Shown: piece by piece, positions 1 through 5,643 of the stretch | Position numbering within the stretch: the first letter of the stretch is position 1 | Layout of the letters: the number at the start of each line of letters is the position of its first letter | Assembly: GCA_028282625.1 (NCBI GenBank) | Contig: JANQHP010000156.1 | Span: forward strand, 1 to 7,622 | DNA from: Rickettsiales bacterium | GTDB taxonomy: Bacteria; Pseudomonadota; Alphaproteobacteria; Rickettsiales; UBA8987 | Length of the DNA stretch: 7,622 bases | Direction of reading: 5' to 3' | Program-made: the position numbers and the translations under genes | Notes under the pieces: model-generated | The model's input: the letters and a program-made list of their open reading frames with translations, nothing else | What the model was told of the DNA's origin: nothing | Databases searched by the model: none

Positions 1-30
1 TGCTCTGCACTACGGCGAGACAAGCCCTAG

Positions 31-54
31 CCCTCTTCCCCGGTGGGGAGAGGG
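31..54. repeat. GC-rich hairpin, probable dispersed intergenic repeat
   Basis: The left arm CCCTCTTCCCC (31-41) and right arm GGGGAGAGGG (45-54) pair almost perfectly around a GGT loop, with one unpaired T. It lies downstream of the minus-strand gene ending at 93, so it could stop that transcript, but reading leftward no T-run follows the stem, so a classical intrinsic terminator is not supported. CCCTCTCCCC-GGT-GGGGAGAGGG palindromes recur between genes in many GC-rich proteobacterial genomes; membership of such a family is inferred from recall. Confidence 0.55.
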
Positions 55-92
55 GATAAGAGGCATCACGCCACACCGAACGCGGCTTGCCT

Positions 93-800
93 CTAGCTTT
101 TTCGGCCTAGTTCCGGTCCTTCCACCTGCGGCGCTTCTACTTCCGGGGAGTCCTGCGGATGCAAGATATCGGCGACGCTTACCTCTTCCAAACCCACCAC
201 CTCGGCCAATCCGCGTAGCACATGACGCACCTCCTGCAGATTGCTGCGCGAGAGCGCCTGCTCGCCCACATAGGCGCGATACAGATCCGCATGTTCCGGT
301 GCCTCTCCCGCTTCGGCGTGACGTGCCTGCACATGCGCAAGCTCCAGCGCCGGGTCAGTGATGTGCCCGCCACGCTCCTGCAACCTGGCAAGCTCCGCCT
401 CAAAAAAAGCGCGAATACGGTCGCTGGTCTCGGGCGTTTCCTGAATGCCGAAATAGGAAAGCGCAATCAGGGTCAGGCGGAATTCTTCAGGTGTGATGCG
501 ACGGTCATGGATAATCGCAAACACCATGGGTGCCAAGGCATATTCAAACTTGCTCCACACCGCATTGCGTGCCGGGTCTTGATTGGAAAAGGCCGGATGG
601 TCGGCGGCTTCCTCTAGGAAGAGCCGGATCATCGCGTCGGTTTTTTTGGAAGCCTCAATCCCAAAATAGCCGAGCGCATTGCTAAGCAACGCCACATGCG
701 CCTTGGAGGTAGGCTCCTCTGTTTGCAGCACCGCATGTACCATCGGCACCAGCTCATGCGCAAGCTTATCTAGAATATGGTGCCGCAGTAATGGGTCCAT
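93..800 (-). CDS. Unrecognised 235-aa protein with an internally duplicated helical unit
   Basis: I do not recognise the family. The protein has no signal peptide and no long hydrophobic membrane segment, so it is probably cytoplasmic. Its first 135 residues contain two copies of a helical unit. Copy 1 covers residues 17-64 and copy 2 residues 89-135, both with L-x-P-M-V-x-A at the start, an A-L-x-Y-F-G-I core (residues 42-48 and 113-119) and T-x-x-x-I-R-x-F-x-E at the end. The rest (about 136-235) is charged, with a helical-looking stretch at 165-205 and an acidic, proline-containing tail. The start codon at 800 lies 22 bases after the stop of the truncated hemoglobin gene on the same strand, so the two are probably co-transcribed. 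The ribosome-binding site is weak (a GGG about six bases upstream). Coding is supported by the repeat conservation and a reading frame that starts cleanly after its neighbour. A hemoglobin-linked role is only an inference from position. Confidence 0.8.
   Translation of the reverse strand: MDPLLRHHILDKLAHELVPMVHAVLQTEEPTSKAHVALLSNALGYFGIEASKKTDAMIRLFLEEAADHPAFSNQDPARNAVWSKFEYALAPMVFAIIHDRRITPEEFRLTLIALSYFGIQETPETSDRIRAFFEAELARLQERGGHITDPALELAHVQARHAEAGEAPEHADLYRAYVGEQALSRSNLQEVRHVLRGLAEVVGLEEVSVADILHPQDSPEVEAPQVEGPELGRKS
396..536 (-). repeat. Second copy of the duplicated unit (residues 89-135)
   Basis: Encodes residues 89-135 of the unrecognised protein. With a single one-residue gap it aligns to residues 17-64 at about 18 identical positions by my hand alignment, including PMV, AL, YFGI, IR and F-x-E. 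The similarity is at protein level, which points to an old duplication that has diverged. Confidence 0.7.
609..752 (-). repeat. First copy of the duplicated unit (residues 17-64)
   Basis: Encodes residues 17-64 of the unrecognised protein and is the partner of the copy at 396-536. The copies are offset by 71-72 residues, leaving a linker of about 24 residues that contains a conspicuous FSNQDPARNAVW segment. Confidence 0.7.
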
Positions 801-822
801 CGCCCGAGACTAGAAACCGTGT

Positions 823-1179
823 CTACAGATTCAGCACATCGTCATGGGTAGAAGCCGCAATGGCCATGATCTGACCGATCAGGTCTGCTGGTACGTTCAG
901 CTCCTCTAGCGTGGCTTGCAGATGCCCGGCCACGGCCTGAAAATGCGCCTCCTCAATCGGCAGATGCGCGTGTGCAGCACGCATATCCCGCCCGTCATAC
1001 TGGTTGGGTCCACCCAACGCCATCGTGAGGAAATCACGCTGCTGTTTCTTTTGATGTACCATGTCGGTGGTGGCAAAAAAAGGCGCCAGCGCGTCATCGG
1101 CCAGCACCTTTTGGTAAAAAAGATCCACCGCCGCTTCCATGGCGGGCGCCCCGCCGATTTGATCATAAAGGGTTGTCAT
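823..1179 (-). CDS. glbN: Group I truncated hemoglobin (GlbN/TrHb1 type)
   Basis: A 118-residue 2-on-2 globin, the usual length for TrHb1. Such proteins bind heme and O2 or NO in the cytoplasm, and several act in nitric oxide dioxygenation or protection from reactive nitrogen; the role here is inferred. The family signature is clear: the N-terminal LYDQIGG, the B-helix LFYQKVL with Tyr22 as the B10 distal residue, polar distal-pocket candidates Gln43, Gln46 and Gln47 in the E helix, FLTMALGGP (residues 50-58) and MRAAHAHL, where His70 is the expected proximal F8 heme ligand. The C-terminus AIAASTHDDVLN is also typical. The start at 1179 is supported by an AGAGGA ribosome-binding site at 1189-1194, nine bases upstream. 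It is the first gene of a likely two-gene minus-strand operon and diverges from thiC. I see no clear FNR-, NsrR- or NnrR-type operator upstream. The family call is firm; the symbol follows general usage. Confidence 0.95.
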   Translation of the reverse strand: MTTLYDQIGGAPAMEAAVDLFYQKVLADDALAPFFATTDMVHQKKQQRDFLTMALGGPNQYDGRDMRAAHAHLPIEEAHFQAVAGHLQATLEELNVPADLIGQIMAIAASTHDDVLNL

Positions 1180-1338
1180 AATAGGGTATCCTCTTTTGCA
1201 TAGTGATGATCTGGCACAACACCTCGCCCGTTGCTTAAAACGCTAACGCATCTTGTATCTTTTGTCACGAACAGACTGTACTTCACGCGCAGCTTTGTTA
1301 TAGTAAATGCCTCGTTGCTTTAAAAACAAGATGCTGCC
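1180..1338. promoter_or_regulatory. Divergent intergenic region between glbN and thiC
   Basis: This 159-base spacer must hold promoters for both directions. A TATAGT at 1299-1304 is a possible -10 element for thiC, without a convincing -35. On the minus strand the same spot reads TATAAC (1297-1302), with TTTAAA 16 bases upstream of it, a possible promoter for glbN. A second possibility for thiC is TTGTTA (1295-1300) and TTTAAA (1319-1324) with an 18-base spacer, which would leave almost no leader. I find no CTGAGA thi-box or other TPP aptamer core. All promoter placements are weak. Confidence 0.35.
1229..1326. repeat. Pair of CGTTGCTT-A-rich direct repeats
   Basis: CGTTGCTTAAAA at 1229-1240 and CGTTGCTTTAAAAA at 1313-1326 are near-identical direct repeats 84 bases apart, each with CTCG at or just before its start. 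They lie in the divergent promoter region, one near each gene, so they could be sites for a shared regulator. Chance similarity is not excluded. Confidence 0.3.
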
Positions 1339-3147
1339 ATGTCCCGTGAACCAAACGCCGATGCTACTTCCACCCTTGATGCCGATATCACTACCGGTCC
1401 GTTGACCGCTTCCAAGAAGGTCTACGTGGAAGGTGACGAGCATGCGGTCCAGGTGGCGATGCGCGAAATTCATCTTTCCCACACCAGCGGTGAGGCGCCG
1501 TTGCGGGTCTATGATACGTCCGGTCCTTATACGGATACGGAGGCTGCGCTTGATATTGAAAAGGGGCTGCCGAGCCTACGCGCGGAGTGGATTGCAGCGC
1601 GCGGTGACACCGAGGCGGTGGACCCGGCCAAGCCAGCGCGCCGTGCTGCAAAAGGCAAGGCGGTGACCCAGTTGGCGTATGCGCGAGCGGGCATCATTAC
1701 GCCGGAGATGGAATATGTGGCGGTGCGAGAGAATTTGGGGAGGGAGAATCTGAAGCGTGAGCGGCCCGAACATCTGCCCCATGCTGGGCAAGGCTATGGC
1801 GCGCGCATCCCTGAAGAGATTACGCCGGAATTTGTACGCGAAGAAATTGCGGCCGGGCGGGCGATCATCCCAGCCAACATTAATCATCCTGAGAGCGAGC
1901 CGATGATTATCGGGCGGAACTTCCTGGTGAAGATCAACGCCAATATCGGGAATTCGGCCGTGACGTCTTCCATCGCGGAAGAGGTAGAAAAGATGGTGTG
2001 GGCGACGCGCTGGGGCGCGGATACGATTATGGACCTTTCCACCGGCGATAATATCCACACGACGCGCGAATGGATTTTGCGCAATTCGCCGGTGCCGATT
2101 GGGACCGTGCCAATCTACCAGGCGCTGGAGAAAGTGGGCGGTGTTGCCGAGGATCTGACGTGGGAGCTTTACCGCGACACCTTGATTGAGCAGGCCGAGC
2201 AGGGCGTGGATTATTTCACGATTCATGCGGGCGTGCGCCTGCCTTTTATCCCGCTGACCGAAAAGCGGATCACCGGGATTGTCTCACGCGGGGGCTCCAT
2301 CATGGCCAAATGGTGCATGGCGCATCACACGGAGAGCTTCCTCTATACCCATTTTGAAGAAATCTGCGAGCTGATGAAGGAATATGATATCAGCTTCTCG
2401 CTGGGCGATGGGCTTCGGCCTGGCTGCATTGCGGATGCGAATGACGCCGCGCAATTTGCGGAGCTGAAGACGCTGGGTGAACTGACCCAAATCGCCTGGA
2501 AGCACGATTGCCAGGTGATGATTGAAGGGCCGGGCCATGTGCCGATGCAGCTGATCAAGGAGAATATGGACAAGCAGCTTGAAAGCTGTTTTGAAGCACC
2601 CTTTTATACGCTTGGGCCGCTCGTGACCGACATTGCGCCGGGCTATGATCATATCACCAGCGCGATTGGTGCGGCGCAGATCGGGTGGTATGGCACGGCG
2701 ATGCTGTGCTACGTCACACCGAAGGAGCATCTGGGTTTGCCCAATAAGGATGATGTGAAAACCGGGGTGATTACTTATAAGATTGCGGCCCACGCGGCCG
2801 ACCTTGCCAAAGGACATCCAGCAGCGCAAGCCCGCGACAATGCGCTTTCCCGCGCGCGGTTTGAATTCCGCTGGGAAGACCAGTTTAACTTAAGCCTCGA
2901 CCCGGATACGGCGCGGGAATACCATGACGAAACCCTGCCGGCCGATGGCGCGAAAAAGGCCCATTTCTGCTCCATGTGTGGCCCGAAATTCTGCAGCATG
3001 AAGATCAGCCAGGAAGTGCGCGAATTCGCCCGGATTGAGCAGGGAAAAACGGCGGCACATACCGAAGAAGAGGCCAAGGAAGGCATGCAGCATATGGCAG
3101 AAACCTTCCGCCAAGAAGGCAGCGAAATCTACAAGAAGGTGGGGTAG
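1339..3147 (+). CDS. thiC: Phosphomethylpyrimidine synthase ThiC (HMP-P synthase)
   Basis: ThiC converts 5-aminoimidazole ribotide to 4-amino-5-hydroxymethyl-2-methylpyrimidine phosphate, the pyrimidine branch of thiamine synthesis, using SAM and a 4Fe-4S cluster in the cytoplasm. The 602-residue length is typical (about 610-630 in relatives). Visible landmarks are the N-terminal MREIHLS and VYDTSGPYTD, NIGNS (202-206), SRGGS (316-320), DGLRPG (357-362), EGPGHVP (396-402) and DIAPGYDH (431-438). The unusual radical-SAM cluster motif C-x2-C-x4-C is intact at Cys544, Cys547 and Cys552. His400 and His464 are the probable metal ligands by homology. The start is fixed by an in-frame TAA at 1321-1323 and no other in-frame ATG before residue 41; no good ribosome-binding site precedes it. 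No other thi gene is in the window, and no TPP riboswitch is visible upstream. Confidence 0.98.
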   Translation: MSREPNADATSTLDADITTGPLTASKKVYVEGDEHAVQVAMREIHLSHTSGEAPLRVYDTSGPYTDTEAALDIEKGLPSLRAEWIAARGDTEAVDPAKPARRAAKGKAVTQLAYARAGIITPEMEYVAVRENLGRENLKRERPEHLPHAGQGYGARIPEEITPEFVREEIAAGRAIIPANINHPESEPMIIGRNFLVKINANIGNSAVTSSIAEEVEKMVWATRWGADTIMDLSTGDNIHTTREWILRNSPVPIGTVPIYQALEKVGGVAEDLTWELYRDTLIEQAEQGVDYFTIHAGVRLPFIPLTEKRITGIVSRGGSIMAKWCMAHHTESFLYTHFEEICELMKEYDISFSLGDGLRPGCIADANDAAQFAELKTLGELTQIAWKHDCQVMIEGPGHVPMQLIKENMDKQLESCFEAPFYTLGPLVTDIAPGYDHITSAIGAAQIGWYGTAMLCYVTPKEHLGLPNKDDVKTGVITYKIAAHAADLAKGHPAAQARDNALSRARFEFRWEDQFNLSLDPDTAREYHDETLPADGAKKAHFCSMCGPKFCSMKISQEVREFARIEQGKTAAHTEEEAKEGMQHMAETFRQEGSEIYKKVG

Positions 3148-3218
3148 CGGGCCTTTATTCGCAAAGGTACGACCACTCCTTCATCCATCTATCTGCCAAT
3201 TATCCTGTGCCTTGCGTC

Positions 3219-3236
3219 GGCTGGGCCCAGCCTTTT
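3219..3236 (+). terminator. Probable Rho-independent terminator of thiC
   Basis: GGCTGGGCCCAGCC (3219-3232) is a perfect 14-base palindrome that can fold as a five-pair GC-rich stem with a GGCC loop. It is followed directly by TTTT (3233-3236) and then CTCT. It sits 71 bases after the thiC stop. The stem and T-run are short, so termination may be partial. Confidence 0.5.
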
Positions 3237-3273
3237 CTCTGATCCTCCACATCCGGTTGCGTCCACCCATCAT

Positions 3274-3291
3274 CGCCGGTGATCACCGGCG
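3274..3291. promoter_or_regulatory. 18-base perfect palindrome, candidate regulator site
   Basis: CGCCGGTGATCACCGGCG is a perfect inverted repeat centred on TGATCA. It is followed on the plus strand by AAAAAAA (3293-3299), so it lacks the T-run of a plus-strand terminator. Read on the minus strand the T-run comes before the stem, so it is not a minus-strand terminator either. Its centre is about 158 bases upstream of the predicted sigma-54 start at 3440, within the range where enhancer-binding activators sit. The identity of any binding protein is unknown. Confidence 0.45.
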
Positions 3292-3319
3292 GAAAAAAAT
3301 GCCGCTTCCCTTGCGCGCT

Positions 3320-3349
3320 AAAGGGTAAAGTTTGCCCTTTTACGTAAAA
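3320..3349. promoter_or_regulatory. Overlapping AT-rich palindromes, candidate activator site or weak terminator
   Basis: AAAGGGTAAA (3320-3329) and TTTGCCCTTT (3331-3340) form an inverted repeat about one central G, with a single T/G mismatch that would be a wobble pair in RNA. Overlapping its right arm, TTTTACGTAAAA (3338-3349) is a perfect 12-base palindrome. The first element is centred about 110 bases upstream of the predicted sigma-54 transcription start, a usual distance for an upstream activator site. As an RNA hairpin followed by a short T-run it could instead act as a second terminator after thiC. The sequence does not decide between these. Confidence 0.4.
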
Positions 3350-3396
3350 ATCTGTGGGGAAACGGGTGCTTTAATCCAATACATCTATTTGTTATA

Positions 3397-3409
3397 GAAC
3401 AATTTTTTA
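3397..3409 (+). promoter_or_regulatory. Weak IHF-like core in an AT-rich tract
   Basis: GAACAATTTTTTA contains CAA-N4-TTA, part of the IHF consensus WATCAA-N4-TTR, but the first three bases do not fit. IHF often bends DNA between activator sites and sigma-54 promoters, so the location is reasonable, although it is closer to the -24 element than usual. The AT-rich tract (about 3370-3412) is clear; the IHF assignment is speculative. Confidence 0.2.
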
Positions 3410-3413
3410 AAAT

Positions 3414-3429
3414 TGGCACGGATGGTGCT
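3414..3429 (+). promoter_or_regulatory. Sigma-54 (RpoN) -24/-12 promoter of fliK-flgD-flgE
   Basis: TGGCACGGATGGTGCT matches the sigma-54 consensus TGGCACG-N4-TTGCW at every fixed position but one (G for the first T of TTGC). The invariant GG (3415-3416) and GC (3427-3428) have the required ten-base spacing. Transcription should start near 3440, giving a leader of about 70 bases before fliK at 3511. It requires an ATP-dependent enhancer-binding activator, such as FlbD in Caulobacter-type flagellar cascades; which activator acts here is inferred. Confidence 0.8.
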
Positions 3430-3510
3430 TCTAATCACGATGGCCCCAAGAAGCCACATTGTCACAACGCGTAGATTGATTGTAAGCCTAACCAACAGAA
3501 GCACCTCTTT

Positions 3511-4899
3511 ATGTCCCTTATTTCCACCCTGTTCCTTCCGCAAAATGGCAGCTTCGCCGCCCCTGCGGCTCAAAGTGCCGCTGCTGCTGCCGCGGGAACG
3601 GGTGCAGTGACCGGGCTAAACCTGACTAGCCAAACCGCACAAGGCGGTGCGCCCAGCTTTGAAACATTGCTGGCCGAAGCCGGCGCCAGCGAAGCCACGC
3701 TCGCGCTTCTGACCTCAAGTCCGGATACCGCGCAAGCGCCGCTGCTGCAAACCGTGACCGCAGAAGAAGCAGCGCTGGCAGCTGAACTACTCCCAGGCAA
3801 GGCAACTGGCACCGCACTGGCCGAAACGCTGACGGCGCTGACCTCGCCCACGACCACTAGCAACACACAAGCGGTTTCCACCAATGCGGCTGCAAGCGCA
3901 CTGGCGACGCAAACACAAGCAGCTGCTAGCCATGCCGCGCCGCAAGGTGGCGCTGTGGCGGTGGCGGCCAATACAGCCCTGCCGCTTGCCAGTCATGGGG
4001 CAACTGCCGCGCAGCAAACAGACCTAACCTCCGAGCAGCAAACCTTGCTGCAGACCACCGAGAAACTGGCAGGCTTGCAACAAAAATTGACGCAAGCGCC
4101 TGCCACGGCGGAGAATGTGCAGCAGGCGCTGCCACCCGATCATATTCTGGCAAAAATTGCGAAAGCTTCGGATGGGTCTACTGCCGTGAAATCTGGAGCA
4201 GAAGCCGAGGCAGCCCTGCAGCAAAAAGCGGCCGATGTGTATGGCAATGTGAAAGCCAGTACCGAAGGACTTTTTGCTTCTTCGGGAGAAAATGGTAAGC
4301 CAAGCACCGCGCCTAGCACACTGGGCTTTACCACGAGCGCGACGCCGACTTTGACCGCCGATGGCGCCGAAACAATCCATACTATGCATCTTGCGCCGGT
4401 GAACGCTGCCGCCAAACAGGCACTGCCCACCGCCCAGGCAGAAGCGCTGCCCGGCACTTATAACGCGCAGGCCCAGCAGAAACCTGCCGCGCCTTCGGTG
4501 CAAATATCTGCGCAATTTGCGCGGCTTACCGCCAACCCTACCCAGCGGATTGAAGTGCAGCTTGAGCCTGCGAATCTTGGCAAAGTGCATATCCAGTTGG
4601 ATATGCCACATGAAGGCAAAGCGACCGTTGCCATTGTGGCCGATCGCGCCGAAACCCTGGAACTGCTGCAGCGTGATGCACGGGCGCTGGAGCGTAGCCT
4701 GCAAGAGGCCGGCGTGAAGGCTGACAGCAGCAGCATGCAATTTAGCTTGAAAGAACACAGTAACCAGCAGACCGGTCAGCAATTTGCCGGCGGCAAAGGC
4801 AACCCCCAGGTGACAAATGATGCACCCGCCATCACCACCAATGCCCAGGCCACCGCCGCCTACCTGATCAGCGATAATTTGCTGGATATCCACGTATAA
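3511..4899 (+). CDS. fliK: Flagellar hook-length control protein FliK
   Basis: FliK is exported through the flagellar type III apparatus, measures hook length and makes FlhB switch from rod/hook to filament substrates. The 462-residue protein has the usual two-part form. Residues 1-330 are low-complexity, rich in Ala, Gln and Thr, with a run of six alanines at 23-28. Residues about 335-415 form the conserved C-terminal Flg_hook domain, with QRIEVQLEP-x-NLGKVHIQL (345-363), a V-A-I-V strand (373-376) and the helix LLQRDARALERSLQEAGV (385-402). The tail is Gln/Asn-rich. It is the first gene after the sigma-54 promoter and lies 29 bases before flgD. The start at 3511 has only a modest ribosome-binding site (AGAAG at 3497-3501). 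N-terminal sequence is poorly conserved in this family, so the name rests on the C-terminal domain and the neighbours. Confidence 0.93.
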   Translation: MSLISTLFLPQNGSFAAPAAQSAAAAAAGTGAVTGLNLTSQTAQGGAPSFETLLAEAGASEATLALLTSSPDTAQAPLLQTVTAEEAALAAELLPGKATGTALAETLTALTSPTTTSNTQAVSTNAAASALATQTQAAASHAAPQGGAVAVAANTALPLASHGATAAQQTDLTSEQQTLLQTTEKLAGLQQKLTQAPATAENVQQALPPDHILAKIAKASDGSTAVKSGAEAEAALQQKAADVYGNVKASTEGLFASSGENGKPSTAPSTLGFTTSATPTLTADGAETIHTMHLAPVNAAAKQALPTAQAEALPGTYNAQAQQKPAAPSVQISAQFARLTANPTQRIEVQLEPANLGKVHIQLDMPHEGKATVAIVADRAETLELLQRDARALERSLQEAGVKADSSSMQFSLKEHSNQQTGQQFAGGKGNPQVTNDAPAITTNAQATAAYLISDNLLDIHV

Positions 4900-4928
4900 C
4901 GGAAGAATAGAAGCATAGGAGTACCATC

Positions 4929-5600
4929 ATGGAAGTAGGATCTGCCACCGCCGCCCCGCAAACCAAATCGAACAGTGCGCTGAGCCAATTCTCGGATGAT
5001 TTCGATAATTTCCTGACCATTTTTGTGGCGCAGCTGGAAAACCAGGACCCGCTTGAGCCCCAGGATTCCAGTGAATTTACCAACCAGATCGCCACCCTGA
5101 CCGGTGTGGAGCAACAGATCAACACCAACTCCAATTTAGAGGAGTTGATCAACCTCTCCTTAAGCCAGCAAAACGGGAATCTCGTTTCTTATATCGGCAA
5201 GGAGGTGGAAGCCAAAGGCAGCCTGGTGAATTTGCAGGCAGAGGGCGATGTGGCCTTTGCTTATGAGCTCGAAGAAGCACCGGAGGATGTGTTCATCACC
5301 GTGCGCAACCCGCGTGATCCGGAAGGACGTGCCATCTTTAACGGCACCGGCAGCACCAATGTAGGCCGTAATGTGGTCCGCTGGGATGGCTTGGATAATG
5401 ACGGCAACCGTGTGACGGAAGGGGTCTATGAGTTGCAGGTGAGCTTCCTGGACGCGGAGGAAAATCTGCAAACGGTGACCACCTATATTTCTGGCACCGT
5501 GCAGGGCATCAACATGCAGGCTGAAACACCTTCGGTCATCGTGAATAACGAAGAAATCAACATCGCCGATATCCGATTTATCGGGCAGGAGCGCAGTTAA
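4929..5600 (+). CDS. flgD: Flagellar hook cap / hook assembly scaffold FlgD
   Basis: FlgD caps the growing hook outside the cell, lets FlgE subunits assemble beneath it and is later discarded. The 223-residue length is normal (about 220-235). The conserved N-terminal export and assembly region runs over residues 20-75, with FLTIFVAQLENQDPLEP (28-44), then F-x-x-Q-I-A-x-L-x-x-VEQ (50-62). YIGKEVEAKG (88-97) opens the Tudor-like part. The Ig-like domain follows at about 120-180, with the hallmark VRWDGLDNDGNRVTEGVYEL (150-169), and the chain returns to the Tudor-like fold at TYISGTVQGI (185-194). A good ribosome-binding site, AGGAG at 4917-4921, sits seven bases before the ATG. The gene lies 29 bases after fliK and 43 before flgE. 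Start and identity are both secure. Confidence 0.97.
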   Translation: MEVGSATAAPQTKSNSALSQFSDDFDNFLTIFVAQLENQDPLEPQDSSEFTNQIATLTGVEQQINTNSNLEELINLSLSQQNGNLVSYIGKEVEAKGSLVNLQAEGDVAFAYELEEAPEDVFITVRNPRDPEGRAIFNGTGSTNVGRNVVRWDGLDNDGNRVTEGVYELQVSFLDAEENLQTVTTYISGTVQGINMQAETPSVIVNNEEINIADIRFIGQERS

Positions 5601-5643
5601 AACAGATAAACCATCGACTTAAATAAGAAATAGGAGAAAAACC

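Larger units (their letters stand above)
3148..3510 (+). other. Non-coding regulatory spacer between thiC and fliK
   Basis: This 363-base stretch carries no credible gene: the reading frames crossing it lack ribosome-binding sites or overlap thiC or fliK in another frame. Base composition changes from GC-rich near thiC to AT-rich at about 3370-3412. It contains, in order, a probable terminator (3219-3236), a perfect palindrome (3274-3291), overlapping AT-rich palindromes (3320-3349), a weak IHF-like core (3397-3409) and a sigma-54 promoter (3414-3429), each listed separately. Confidence 0.75.

Noticed and set aside
222..617. Plus-strand open frame of 131 codons opposite the 235-residue protein
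   Set aside because: No domain, and the opposite frame is supported by its internal protein repeat and its placement directly after glbN.
1212..1227. TGGCACAACACCTCGC as a second sigma-54 promoter
   Set aside because: The -24 half fits, but the GC falls one base too far away (GG-N11-GC) and the TTGC element is absent.
1576..2829. Minus-strand open frames of 216 and 181 codons inside thiC
   Set aside because: Both are opposite conserved ThiC catalytic sequence and look like codon-bias shadows.
3293..3299. Run of seven A after the 18-base palindrome as part of a terminator
   Set aside because: A terminator needs T after the stem in the transcribed direction; here T precedes the stem on the minus strand and A follows it on the plus strand.
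3035..3328. Plus-strand open frame of 97 codons across the thiC 3' end
   Set aside because: It starts inside thiC in another frame, has no ribosome-binding site, runs through the probable terminator and the palindrome, and its product shows no family features.
4024..4893. Minus-strand open frame of 289 codons inside fliK
   Set aside because: It lies entirely opposite fliK, whose frame encodes a recognisable Flg_hook domain. The predicted product is Arg/Gly/Cys-rich with no domain, as expected from the complement of an Ala/Gln-rich gene.
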